64,000 bases of DNA, from assembly GCA_963713505.1 (NCBI GenBank), contig CAVQMC010000004.1:186001-250000 (forward strand). Direction: 5' to 3'. A model generated the notes under the pieces. The model saw nothing but the letters and a program-made list of their open reading frames with translations. It searched no databases and was not told where the DNA came from. Source of the DNA: CAVQMC01 sp963713505. Lineage in GTDB: Bacteria; Bacteroidota; Ignavibacteria; Ignavibacteriales; Ignavibacteriaceae. Positions 9,049 through 17,386 of this stretch are shown here, in pieces. The position numbers and the translations under genes were made by a program. The stretch's first letter is position 1. Each line of letters begins with the position of its first letter.

Positions 9049-10488
9049 ATGAAAAAATTTGAAACTGAGATACATCTAAGCCGTGAAATGAAATTAATGG
9101 ATGCTACTCTAATCGGAGTTGGCGCAATGATTGGAGCAGGCATTTTTGTTTTAACCGGAATTGCAGCAGGTGTCGCCGGGCCGGGATTGATCATTACTTT
9201 TTCACTGAACGGAATAGTTGCTTTATTTACAGCTTTTTCTTATGCCGAACTCGGTTCATGCTTTCACGATGCAGGCGGAGGTTATTTATGGGTTAAAGAA
9301 GGTTTGCCTAAATGGAACGGATTTATTTCGGGTTGGATGAGCTGGTTTGCTCACGCTGTCGCATGCAGCCTTTATGCTATAGGCTTTGGAGCTTATTTTG
9401 AATTAGTACTTCATGAATTTAATATTGTTATGCCTCATTGGGGTTTCCTTTCTCCTCAAAAAATACTCGCCGCTGCTGCAGCTGTTGTATTTGCTTATGT
9501 GAATTTCAGAGGTGCTTCTGAAGCTGGTAAAATAGGAAATATTGTAACTATTACTAAGATTGTAATATTATTAATATTTATAGGTTTCGGATTAAATTTA
9601 ATTTTAAATAAGCCGAACTGGCAGGAATCCTTTACTCCATTTTTGCCGAACGGATGGAGCGGAGTTTTTAAAGCAATGGGTCTTACATTTATTGCATTTC
9701 AAGGATTCGAGGTTATATCTCAATGTTCTGAGGAAATAAAAAATCCTAAAAAAAATATTCCTAAAGCAGTATTTCTTTCTTTAATAATTGTTGTTCCGAT
9801 TTATTTGTTAATTGCTTTTACAGCAATCGGCTCAGTAAAACCGGATGGAATGACACCCTGGGCATATTTAGCTTCTAAAAAAGAAATTGCATTGGTAGAA
9901 GTTGCAAAATCGTTTTTTGTCGGCGGTGGTGTTATGCTTTTGATTGGCGGAATTATTTCTACAATGTCTGCATTAAATGCTACAATTTATTCTTCTTCCA
10001 GAGTTGCATTTGCAATGGGAAGGGACAGAAACTTCCCGACTTTTTTTAGTAAAGTACATAAGAAGAATTTCACTCCTCATTTTTCGATTGTTATTTCATT
10101 ATTCATTGTTGTAATAATGGCAGTATCTCTGCCGATTGAAGATGTAGCAAGTGCGGCCGATATAATGTTCCTTCTTTTATTTTTGCAGGTCAATATTACA
10201 TTAATTCGTTTAAGGAAAAAACGTCCCGATCTTGACAGAGGATTTTTCACCCCGCTGTTCCCATATTTATCTATAATTGGAATAATAACATTGTTATTCC
10301 TGGCAATTTACATGTTTTATTACAGCCCGACTGCATGGCTTGTTACTGCTGTTTGGGTAACAATTGGTTTATTCGTTTACAGAACTTACGCTTCTAAAAG
10401 GGAAGTGCAGCATGTTAGAAAAGTTAGATCATTGGAAAGATTGGAAAGGAAAGAATATACAATACTTGCACCTTTGGCAAACTATTAA
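9049..10488 (+). CDS. APC-family amino acid permease (N-terminal part of a permease-Usp fusion)
   Basis: A 479-residue open frame with about twelve membrane helices from residue 15 to 450. The APC consensus GVGAMIGAGIFVLTG is in helix 1, and FQGFEVISQCSEEIKNPKKNIPKA follows helix 6. Such proteins are proton- or antiport-driven amino acid/polyamine carriers of the inner membrane. The frame ends in KEYTILAPLANY-stop, which is the first strand of a universal-stress domain. Deleting one base in ACTATTAAG (10478-10486) continues it as ANIKSVSSLTHIAKALA into the next frame. With a second correction near 11020 the gene would be one 756-residue permease with two C-terminal Usp domains, a known architecture. 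Confidence 0.87.
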   Translation: MKKFETEIHLSREMKLMDATLIGVGAMIGAGIFVLTGIAAGVAGPGLIITFSLNGIVALFTAFSYAELGSCFHDAGGGYLWVKEGLPKWNGFISGWMSWFAHAVACSLYAIGFGAYFELVLHEFNIVMPHWGFLSPQKILAAAAAVVFAYVNFRGASEAGKIGNIVTITKIVILLIFIGFGLNLILNKPNWQESFTPFLPNGWSGVFKAMGLTFIAFQGFEVISQCSEEIKNPKKNIPKAVFLSLIIVVPIYLLIAFTAIGSVKPDGMTPWAYLASKKEIALVEVAKSFFVGGGVMLLIGGIISTMSALNATIYSSSRVAFAMGRDRNFPTFFSKVHKKNFTPHFSIVISLFIVVIMAVSLPIEDVASAADIMFLLLFLQVNITLIRLRKKRPDLDRGFFTPLFPYLSIIGIITLLFLAIYMFYYSPTAWLVTAVWVTIGLFVYRTYASKREVQHVRKVRSLERLERKEYTILAPLANY

Positions 10489-11062
10489 GAGTGTTTCAAG
10501 CTTAACACATATTGCAAAAGCTTTAGCGGTAAAAAATCATGCTGAAATAATATTTTTACATGTTAACGAAATAAAAGAAGGCAGTCCCTTGGCAGTTGAA
10601 GCAAGTGATTCTGAAAGAGCTAAACCTTTATTTGAAACTGCTGAAAATGTTATTGGAGATTCAGATATAAAAGTAAGATCAATAATTACAGTATCTCACA
10701 GAATATCTGAAGGGATTGTTCACACAGCACTTGAAGAAGATGCTAATTTTATAATTGTCGGACGCGATAAAAATCCGAATTTTATTGAAAGATTTTTCTC
10801 ATCTATAATAGACAGTGTAATTCAAAGATTTACAGGAGAAGTTGCGGTTCTTCATGGCAGTTTCAAAAAGGAAAATATAAAAACAATATTAATACCTTTC
10901 AGTATTGATATTCATGCAATTTTGGCAACAGAAATTGCTCCGGCTTTTGTTGATTACTTTAATTGTAATTTAAAAATATTATTAGTTCATGAACCCGGAA
11001 CAAGTTCAGAAGAAAGGGAAAATAGGGAACAGACAATTAAAGGAATTAATACAAGAGAATAA
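10364..11062 (+). CDS. universal stress protein domain, middle fragment of permease-Usp fusion
   Basis: The open frame begins inside the permease but real sequence starts near 10485, after the frameshift. It encodes the first Usp domain: SVSSLTHIAKALAVKNHAEIIFLHVNEI, then HTALEEDANFIIVGRDKNPNFIERFFSSIIDSVIQRFTGEVAVLH, which is the C-terminal nucleotide-binding segment of the family with a G-R-D/G-G-like turn. The second Usp domain begins at about 10870 (IKTILIPFSIDIHA) and is cut by another frameshift near 11005-11045. Usp domains bind ATP or sense nucleotides and probably gate or tune the attached carrier. This is not an independent gene; its first 40 codons are out-of-frame permease sequence. 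Confidence 0.75.
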   Translation: MVYSFTELTLLKGKCSMLEKLDHWKDWKGKNIQYLHLWQTIKSVSSLTHIAKALAVKNHAEIIFLHVNEIKEGSPLAVEASDSERAKPLFETAENVIGDSDIKVRSIITVSHRISEGIVHTALEEDANFIIVGRDKNPNFIERFFSSIIDSVIQRFTGEVAVLHGSFKKENIKTILIPFSIDIHAILATEIAPAFVDYFNCNLKILLVHEPGTSSEERENREQTIKGINTRE

Positions 11063-11321
11063 TCTGCCGGCAGAAATAATTATTCAATCGGATAGCGATG
11101 TATTGCTTGGTGTTGTAAGAGAATCGAAAAAAGCTGATATGATATTAATGGGTGGAAAAACCGGTGACTTTTTAGAACTTTTATTCGGAAGATCACTTGC
11201 ACAAGAAATTACCGAACAAGCTGCTTGTCCGGTTTTATGGGTAAAAGAATATGAAGAAAGAGAATCGTTTTGGAAATTATTATTAAAACCAACTAAACAA
11301 ATCGGAGTCGAAAATGGATAA
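10989..11321 (+). CDS. universal stress protein domain, C-terminal fragment of permease-Usp fusion
   Basis: This frame completes the second Usp domain: NRQLKELIQENNLPAEIIIQ, then VVRESKKADMILMGGKTGDFLELLFGRSLAQEITEQAACPVLWVKEY. The MILMGGKTG...GRSLAQEI...CPVLWV run is the typical ATP-binding end of a Usp domain. It joins the previous fragment when one extra base is removed between about 11010 and 11040, where GAAAGGGAAAATAGGG offers several runs. Its stop codon overlaps the ATG of the next gene by eight bases, so the permease-Usp gene and the MscS-helix gene form an operon. Confidence 0.75.
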   Translation: MNPEQVQKKGKIGNRQLKELIQENNLPAEIIIQSDSDVLLGVVRESKKADMILMGGKTGDFLELLFGRSLAQEITEQAACPVLWVKEYEERESFWKLLLKPTKQIGVENG

Positions 11322-11961
11322 TAGTATCCAGGGTCCCTTTTTTGATTTAGGGAAACAAATTATTGGTTATTTACCGAATTTATTGGCAGGTTTTTTACTT
11401 TTAATTTTAGGTTGGATTATCGGCTGGATTGTTAAAAGAATTATTGTTCAATTGTTAACAGCTTTTAAAGTTGAAAGATTATTTACCAGAGTAAGATGGA
11501 GACAGGCTTTGTCAAAAGCCGATATTAGATATGCCATGTTTGGTTTTATTGGGAATATATTTTTCTTTATAGTCTTTTTGATTTTTCTAAATTCCGCACT
11601 GGATGCAATGAAGCTGGAAATATTATCCAATTTAATTGAAAAAGGAGTTTTATTTATTCCTAAACTAATTGTTGCTCTAATTATTTTTGGTATTGGCTGG
11701 ATAATTTCCGGAAGAGTTTCCAACTCAGTTTATAATGCTTTAGTTAAAGAGAATTTTCCATATTACTCTTTAATAGCAAGGTTTGCAAGATTTGTATTTC
11801 TGCTTTTCTTTTCCGCAATGGCTTTAGCAGAAATTGATATTGCAGTTGAAATAGTAATAATTGGTTTTACAACAATAATGATAACTTTAGGAATAATTGC
11901 GGTTATGGTTGTACTTCTGGGAGGAAAATCTTATTTAGATAAACTTTTTAATAAAATCTGA
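11314..11961 (+). CDS. MscS-type conserved TM helix protein
   Basis: A 215-residue inner-membrane protein with about five helices. The first segment, IIGYLPNLLAGFLLLILGWIIGWIVKR, is the 'conserved TM helix' motif that precedes MscS domains. A second copy of the same pattern follows (LIEKGVLFIPKLIVALIIFGIGWIISGRV), so the protein is a tandem of two such helices. No MscS beta domain follows, which is normal for the short members. Its ATG overlaps the end of the permease-Usp gene, implying translational coupling and a related role, perhaps osmotic or solute balance, but the function of short members is not established. Confidence 0.75.
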   Translation: MDNSIQGPFFDLGKQIIGYLPNLLAGFLLLILGWIIGWIVKRIIVQLLTAFKVERLFTRVRWRQALSKADIRYAMFGFIGNIFFFIVFLIFLNSALDAMKLEILSNLIEKGVLFIPKLIVALIIFGIGWIISGRVSNSVYNALVKENFPYYSLIARFARFVFLLFFSAMALAEIDIAVEIVIIGFTTIMITLGIIAVMVVLLGGKSYLDKLFNKI

Positions 11962-12051
11962 AAAAATGATTAAATGAAAATTTTATCTTCTGTATTATAA
12001 TTTAAAATTTTTTTAGATTTAAATTTTCATTATGAGTAAGGGGAGAATAAA

Positions 12052-12522
12052 TTGACAGATAAATTAAAAACCAAGCCATTTGCCCTATATATACTTTTTT
12101 TTGTTGTTTTATTTCAAGCTTTAAGCGGGTTGTTCGGTGGATTTGCTCTAACGTTTTACCCATCCGGTGAAATGCTTAATATGCCTCTGGATTATTTAAA
12201 TAATTCGCCCTTTAATAATTATTTAATTCCCGGAATAATTTTATTTGTTTTTCTGGGAATTCTTCCTGCATTTCTTTTTTATTCTTTAATTAAAAAACCT
12301 TCCAGCAAATTATTTGAACTTTTTAATCTGTATAAAGAATCTCATTGGAGCTGGACATTTACTTTGTATGTTGCAATAATGTTAGTTATTTGGATTCAGG
12401 TAGAAATTATGATAATCGGATATGCATTATTGCAGACAGTTTATGGGTTTATAGGAATTGTTATGCTCATAATTACTTTGCTGCCGTCGGTTAAAAATTA
12501 TTATAAAATAACTTCTAAATGA
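12052..12522 (+). CDS. four-helix membrane protein of unknown function
   Basis: A 156-residue hydrophobic protein with four predicted helices at about 10-30, 55-78, 98-120 and 123-147 and no large soluble domain. I do not recognise the family. The start is TTG at 12052, supported by GGGGAG eight bases upstream; no nearby ATG would keep the first helix intact. It stands alone between the MscS-helix gene and the YHS genes, on the same strand, with gaps of 90 and 130 bp. Confidence 0.65.
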   Translation: MTDKLKTKPFALYILFFVVLFQALSGLFGGFALTFYPSGEMLNMPLDYLNNSPFNNYLIPGIILFVFLGILPAFLFYSLIKKPSSKLFELFNLYKESHWSWTFTLYVAIMLVIWIQVEIMIIGYALLQTVYGFIGIVMLIITLLPSVKNYYKITSK

Positions 12523-12652
12523 TCAAAATTCGCATTAAATAGACAAGTGATGTTTAAGACATTTTAAATATTTATTTGTATCTTCATTTTAAATTCCCAA
12601 ATAACAGGTTATATTTATTTAAGAATTTTCTCCCAAACAATTAGGAGTAATA

Positions 12653-13198
12653 ATGAGAGTCGCAAGAATATTTACTTATTCATTTGTTTTATTCTTTTTA
12701 GCTTGTGCTGTTGCATTTGCTCAAAATGATGATAGGCTGCATAGTGAAAATATTAAAAAAGTTAAAGAAGAAAGCGGGAAAACAAAAAATAATCCGGAAA
12801 CCAATAATTATAAATTCGATTTGAATATGTATCAGCAGGCTGCTGACGGATACGATGTTGTTGCTTATTTTGTAGATCAAAAACCGGAAAAAGGTGTTAA
12901 AGATTATACTTATAACTGGATGGGTGCCGTATGGCAGTTTTCCAGTCAAAATCATATGGATTTATTTAAAGAAAATCCTGAAAAATACGCTCCTCAATTC
13001 GGCGGTTATGGATCATTTGGAATAAGCATTGATAAATTATTTCATTCGGATTCTGAATTGTTTACAGTAAATGATGGAAAACTTTATTTATTTGTAAACA
13101 AAGAATATAAAAATAAATTCTTAAATAATGTTGATAAGAATATTACCAAAGCAGAAGAAAACTGGCCTAATTTAAAGAAAGTTGCTCTAGCTAAATAG
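12653..13198 (+). CDS. secreted YHS-domain protein
   Basis: A 181-residue exported protein. Residues 1-23 form a Sec signal ending AVAFAQ, followed by a polar spacer and a YHS-type domain: ADGYDVVAYF at about 64-73, YNWMGAVWQFSSQNHMDLFKENPEKYAPQFGGYGSFG at about 88-124. In YHS (TRASH-like) domains of this exported type, the canonical Cys is often lost; here the position reads GGYGSFG where relatives have GGYCA. The protein is a paralog of the gene at 13315-13901, which keeps the Cys. The family is associated with metal binding, often copper. An AGGAG site precedes the ATG. Confidence 0.8.
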   Translation: MRVARIFTYSFVLFFLACAVAFAQNDDRLHSENIKKVKEESGKTKNNPETNNYKFDLNMYQQAADGYDVVAYFVDQKPEKGVKDYTYNWMGAVWQFSSQNHMDLFKENPEKYAPQFGGYGSFGISIDKLFHSDSELFTVNDGKLYLFVNKEYKNKFLNNVDKNITKAEENWPNLKKVALAK

Positions 13199-13314
13199 AA
13201 TTTTTTTTACAGGATCATTCCACGAATTTTTTATTTTACTTTTCTGTGAAAGTTTTGTGATTATTTAACTTTACTTTTTCTATTGAAAAAATTCAATAAA
13301 TAAAAGGAGTTAAA

Positions 13315-13901
13315 ATGAAGTTCACAAAACTCATATCAAGTGTTTTTATAATCTTATTTATGATTACAACAATTGCATTTGCTCAGCAGGATAATATGAT
13401 GCAAAAAGATAATATGAAAAAAAGTATTCATCATGATAACATGATGAATAAAAGCATGATAAAGATTGATCAAAATAGTAACGGCGTGGCAATAGACGGT
13501 TATGATCCTGTTGCTTATTTTGAGGATAGCAAAGCAGAAATGGGAATGTCTGATTACAGTTACGAATGGATGGGAGCAAAATGGCAGTTCAAAAATAAAA
13601 GTGATATGGAATTGTTTAAAAATAATCCCGAAAAATATGCTCCCGGAATTCGGCGGATATTGTGCTTACGGATTGAGCAAAGGTAAATTAATTCATTCGG
13701 ATCCTAAAGCATGGACAATAAAAGATGGAAATCTTTATCTAAATAAAAATATGGATGTTAGAAAAATTGTTTAGAAAAAATATTTCTAAAGATATTATGA
13801 AAGCCAAAAAAAATTGGTCTAAACTAAATATGAAAAAAATGGATAAGAAAATGGATCAAAAGTATGAACTAATATCAAGAATTTCTAAAAAGAAAATTTA
13901 A
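13315..13901 (+). pseudogene. secreted YHS-domain protein with GGYCAYG motif, two frameshifts
   Basis: Second YHS paralog, starting behind AAAGGAG with a Sec signal (residues 1-23, ending IAFAQ) and a Met/His-rich spacer (repeated DNMM, DNMKK, HHDNMM). The open frame breaks at 13686. Removing one base in CCCGG (13653-13657) restores EKYAPEFGGYCAYGLSKGKLIHSDPKAWTIKDGNLYLNKN. Removing one A in the AAAAA run near 13761-13766 then restores KLFRKNISKDIMKAKKNWSKL and a stop at 13901. The repaired product is 194 residues and aligns end to end with the 181-residue neighbour, including the terminal NW-L segment, so both shifts are likely sequence errors. Met/His-rich spacers and the retained Cys point to copper or other soft-metal binding. 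Confidence 0.8.
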
Positions 13902-13931
13902 CGGAATCTGTAATGTGCGGGTTCCGTTTTT
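13900..13931 (+). terminator. terminator after YHS gene
   Basis: A 9-bp stem (13900-13908 with 13920-13928, one G-U pair) is followed by a T run to 13931. It starts at the corrected YHS stop codon and touches the stop of the convergent phosphatase gene, which supports the corrected gene end. Confidence 0.6.
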
Positions 13932-15024
13932 AATTTTTCTTTAAGATTAATAATGAAAGATCATCAAAGAAAGGAGCATCTCCAACAAAATAATCAACTT
14001 CACTAACTATTAATTCTCCCATATCTTCAAATTTATATTTTTTTAAGTTAGGTAATATTTTTAATAATCTTTCTTTTTCAAAAAACATTCCGTTTTCATT
14101 TCTTGCTTCCGTAACACCGTCAGTATACGCAATTAAAATTTCTCCGCTTTCCATAGTTATTAAATCTTCTTTATAATTAAAATCTTTTGCTAAACCTATT
14201 GCAGTGTTACTTTTGGATGTTTCGGTTATGTCATCATTTTTTATTAATATTGGCGGAAAATGTCCGGCATTTACAAATCTTACTTTAGAATCATTCGGTA
14301 TGATTTCCAAATAAATCATTGAGGCAAAAGTATTGGATAAACTGTCTCTGTAAAATATATTATTAATTTTTGTGCATAATCCGGAAAGAGAATTAAAATC
14401 TGCAGCTAAAGCTCTTATAGTTGCCTGAAGTTTTGCCATTAAAAGTGCCGCCTGCAAACCTTTTCCGGTTACATCTGCTAAAATTATTCCGACTTTGTTT
14501 TCATTTATTTTTATATAATCAACAAGATCGCCGCCGACTTCATTTGCAGGTCTTGTGTAAAGCCAAATTGACCAGCCGTCAACTTTAGGACTTCGTTCCG
14601 GAGTTAATGCACGCTGAACTTTTCTGCCGGCTTCAAGTTCATCTTTAGCTAAAAGTTTGTCTTTTAACTCAAGCATTAAAACAATAAAAATTATTCCGCC
14701 GCCCACTAATCCGGTATTATTAATATCTGTTTGACCGTCATTTATAAAAATTCCGCTGCCTAATAAAATTATTACTGCTCCAATTACAGTTAATATTCTT
14801 CGGGTTGGAGTTAAGTGAAGAAATATGCTTTTTATAATCCAGGTAAATTGATGAAAGAAACGGTGGAATCGGCGCATTCCTTCAAGACGTTTTTTCTGCT
14901 CTTCGTTTAAATAAAAATTTCTTAATTCTCTAAATTCATTTCTAATATCTTTACCTAATCTTGCGTTTCTTAAATCTTCCCTTAAAACTTTAGTAAATCT
15001 TTGTTTTGAATGAGTATTGTTCAT
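13930..15024 (-). CDS. membrane-anchored SpoIIE/PP2C-type serine phosphatase
   Basis: A 364-residue protein with a charged N-terminus, two membrane helices (about 78-120) and a SpoIIE (PPM) phosphatase domain from about 130. Metal-binding and catalytic signatures are present: PANEVGGDLVDY near 160, GIILADVTGKGLQAALLMAKLQ near 180, FVNAGHFPPILI near 250, AYTDGVTEARN near 300 and DDLSLLIL at the C-terminus. Such RsbU-like enzymes dephosphorylate anti-anti-sigma (STAS) proteins and so control alternative sigma factors or related switches. No sensor domain, STAS protein or anti-sigma kinase is encoded next to it, so the partner must lie elsewhere. Confidence 0.87.
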   Translation of the reverse strand: MNNTHSKQRFTKVLREDLRNARLGKDIRNEFRELRNFYLNEEQKKRLEGMRRFHRFFHQFTWIIKSIFLHLTPTRRILTVIGAVIILLGSGIFINDGQTDINNTGLVGGGIIFIVLMLELKDKLLAKDELEAGRKVQRALTPERSPKVDGWSIWLYTRPANEVGGDLVDYIKINENKVGIILADVTGKGLQAALLMAKLQATIRALAADFNSLSGLCTKINNIFYRDSLSNTFASMIYLEIIPNDSKVRFVNAGHFPPILIKNDDITETSKSNTAIGLAKDFNYKEDLITMESGEILIAYTDGVTEARNENGMFFEKERLLKILPNLKKYKFEDMGELIVSEVDYFVGDAPFFDDLSLLILKKN

Positions 15025-15183
15025 CTGAAAAATTTTAAATATTTGTCAAAAATGTATACAATAGTTTAACCACTGGCAAGAAATAGATGATAAACGGTCA
15101 ATAATTAATATTATCAAATGAAAAAATAGTTTTAATAATTGTGATATTTTTTAAGCTTTTAAATCTATTTATTAAATGACTTC

Positions 15184-15594
15184 TTAGCCAGGAAAAATAA
15201 AATGATCTAGGGATATATGTCCGGCTCCTGTAAAAAACAAAAAAACTAAAATTGTTAAAATAATTAAATCCAGTTCCCAGCCGCCGTTTCCGGTAAAACT
15301 TCTTTTCATTTTAAAAGCTTTCAAATTTATTGCGCCTATCATTATTATTGCAAAACCTAAAGAAGCTAATTGAGTTAAAAAGCCTGCTATCATTGCAATT
15401 CCGCCAAGCGGTTCAACAAAAGATAAAAATCTAAATATTGTTAACATTGATGGAGACATTTTGTCGGATGGTTTCATTTCCCACATTTTAAATTTTAGAA
15501 TTCCGTGATAAAAGAAGATAAAACCAATGATTATTCTTAATAATAAAATTCCCCACTCAGTTGCTAAACTTGATACACTTGAAAAAAATTCCAT
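15184..15594 (-). CDS. DoxX family membrane protein
   Basis: A 136-residue inner-membrane protein with four helices and the DoxX-type pattern LLRIIIGFIFFYHGILKF near the N-terminus, a Phe-Leu-x-x-Glu-Pro-Leu-Gly-Gly-Ile-Ala motif near 65 and a C-terminal GAGHISLDHF. DoxX-like proteins are linked to quinone-dependent redox and oxidative-stress handling (MhqP, thiosulfate:quinone DoxD). It is monocistronic, with a GGAGG site before the ATG. Family assignment is firm; the physiological role is open. Confidence 0.85.
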   Translation of the reverse strand: MEFFSSVSSLATEWGILLLRIIIGFIFFYHGILKFKMWEMKPSDKMSPSMLTIFRFLSFVEPLGGIAMIAGFLTQLASLGFAIIMIGAINLKAFKMKRSFTGNGGWELDLIILTILVFLFFTGAGHISLDHFIFPG

Positions 15595-15839
15595 TTTAAA
15601 CCTCCAATTTCTAATCCTAATAATACAGACTAAGTATATTTATCTAATCGTTTTTTGATAAAATATTAAATAATTATGAAAAATAAATTAAGATTGTTGT
15701 CACAAATAGATCTTATTCACTGCTACAGTAGTGATTTCAAATAACATCGATTTCATTTTTTCTTCATTAAAGTTCGATAAGTTTTGCTCAGAAATTAAAA
15801 AGATGAAATAGAATAAAGAAAAGATTTAGGAGATTAGAA

Positions 15840-16595
15840 ATGAAATCAAAAAATAAAATTTTAACGTTTAATATTTTTATAGTATCGTTTTTTATGCTGT
15901 TATTAATTTCCATCCCGAATTTACAAGCACAAAACAAACCTGTATCCAATAAAAACATAAAAGCATTTATAGATTATAAACTTGCAAAAGATAATCTACT
16001 GGATAATGTAGATGTAATTGTAAACCAAAATACAATTACTTTAAAAGGTTCGGTTCCTACTTTGGATGCAAAAAATACAGTTATAGAAGATGTTCATGAT
16101 GTAACTGATGAAATGAATATAGTTGATAATTTAGCTGTTGAGCCGGGTAAATATTCAGATGCACAAATAACAAAAAATGTTCTTGATAAAATTACTAAGA
16201 ATATGTTTTACACAGTTTTCGATTGGGTAAATGTTGAAACAAATAACGGAGTAGTTACTTTAAAAGGCTGGATTGATATGCCGTGGAATAAATCTATATT
16301 CCAAAAAGAAGCTGAAAAAGTCAATGGTGTTACAAAAGTTATAAATGATCTTAAAAAAGAAAACGGATCCGATGAACTTAGAATTAGAGCAGCAAGAGTA
16401 ATTTATGACAATCCGGGATTTTCAATGTATGCTTACGACCAGAATCCGCCGATTCATATAATTGTTCTAAACGGATCGGTTATTTTAAAAGGAGACGTAC
16501 CTTCGGAAGCTGATTTAGGCTGGGCGCAGACACTGGTAGAATTTCATACAGATGCTATAAATGTAGTAAATGATCTGCAGGTTCAAAAAAGTTAA
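15840..16595 (+). CDS. secreted triple BON-domain protein
   Basis: A 251-residue exported protein. The signal peptide (about 1-30) ends at NLQAQ. Three BON domains follow at about 40-100, 105-170 and 178-250, each carrying the V-x-N-x-x-I/V-T-L-K-G-x-V/I pattern (NTITLKGSVP, NGVVTLKGWID, NGSVILKGDVP). BON domains bind phospholipid and occur in envelope-stability proteins such as OsmY. The product is probably periplasmic and stress-related. It is alone on its strand and ends at a strong hairpin shared with the GNAT gene. Confidence 0.85.
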   Translation: MKSKNKILTFNIFIVSFFMLLLISIPNLQAQNKPVSNKNIKAFIDYKLAKDNLLDNVDVIVNQNTITLKGSVPTLDAKNTVIEDVHDVTDEMNIVDNLAVEPGKYSDAQITKNVLDKITKNMFYTVFDWVNVETNNGVVTLKGWIDMPWNKSIFQKEAEKVNGVTKVINDLKKENGSDELRIRAARVIYDNPGFSMYAYDQNPPIHIIVLNGSVILKGDVPSEADLGWAQTLVEFHTDAINVVNDLQVQKS

Positions 16596-16618
16596 TTAGA
16601 ATTTATAATTTTCAATTT

Positions 16619-16653
16619 AAACCGGATTGAATTTTTATTATTTAATCCGGTTT
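16619..16653. terminator. bidirectional terminator hairpin
   Basis: A 10-bp perfect stem (AAACCGGATT at 16619-16628 with AATCCGGTTT at 16644-16653) lies between the convergent BON and GNAT genes. T runs on the 3' side and A-rich sequence on the 5' side allow it to end transcripts from either direction. Confidence 0.75.
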
Positions 16654-16654
16654 T

Positions 16655-17386
16655 TTAATTACACTTTAACCATGTTACCATTTTATCTTTAACAAATCCA
16701 AGTTTAGCGAATAGGTTCATAGCATTTACATTTTTTTCTTCAACCTGTGCATAAGGAATTCGATTGCTGCTTCTGATTTTTTCCGATAAATAAATTACTA
16801 TTTCTTTCCCGTAGCCTTTTCTTCTATAATTATCTACTACATGAAGTGCACCGATTCCTCCGTCGTCATGAGTTAATCCCCAGGCTGCCAGTTTATCATT
16901 TTCATAAATTGCTGCAGAAAAAGAATTTGATATTCTAAAGTTTAAATATTCAGTTGATAAAATTGATTTATAATTAGATTGAGACATTATAAATTCCGAA
17001 TCATCAACTTTTAACGGAATTATTTTAACTGAATTTTGGGGAAGAGTTAAATTATCGGGTAAATAGATTTGTCGTGCCGACAACTGCCAATCAATTTTAA
17101 ATTTTGATTTTATTATCGGAAGCATCCATTCATCAAGTGCACCTAAATATTTGGGAGTTTCTTCGATTAAATCTAATAGTTCTACAAATTCATTTTTGTC
17201 TTTACATCCAAAATAATTCCATGTTTCATCAGTTTTAGCTTTTACAGAAACTGAATTACCTTTTTGTATAAAATGATTTATGGAATAATTTTCTATTACA
17301 CCTAAAATATTGAGATTACTAATTTCATCTTTTTTCAAATATGATTTAATTTCAGCAATATCTTTGAAAGGCATTTTAAAATCCAA
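16655..17386 (-). CDS. GNAT-family N-acetyltransferase
   Basis: A 243-residue cytoplasmic protein. The C-terminal third is a GNAT fold of the FR47-like type: AALAWGLTHDDGGIGALHVVDNYRRKGYGKEIVIYLSEKI (motif A, with R-R-K-G-Y-G for acetyl-CoA pyrophosphate at about 190-195), then NVNAMNLFAKLGFV. The N-terminal 130 residues resemble the recognition half of glycine N-acyltransferase-like enzymes. The substrate is unknown. The ATG overlaps the end of the ArsP_2 permease gene by 11 bases, making it the last gene of the DUF134 operon, so it may modify something tied to that metal system. Confidence 0.8.
   Translation of the reverse strand: MDFKMPFKDIAEIKSYLKKDEISNLNILGVIENYSINHFIQKGNSVSVKAKTDETWNYFGCKDKNEFVELLDLIEETPKYLGALDEWMLPIIKSKFKIDWQLSARQIYLPDNLTLPQNSVKIIPLKVDDSEFIMSQSNYKSILSTEYLNFRISNSFSAAIYENDKLAAWGLTHDDGGIGALHVVDNYRRKGYGKEIVIYLSEKIRSSNRIPYAQVEEKNVNAMNLFAKLGFVKDKMVTWLKCN

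Noticed and set aside
11448..11723. Minus-strand frame opposite the MscS-helix gene
   Set aside because: It is a shadow of the real membrane-protein gene, with no start signal or conserved pattern.
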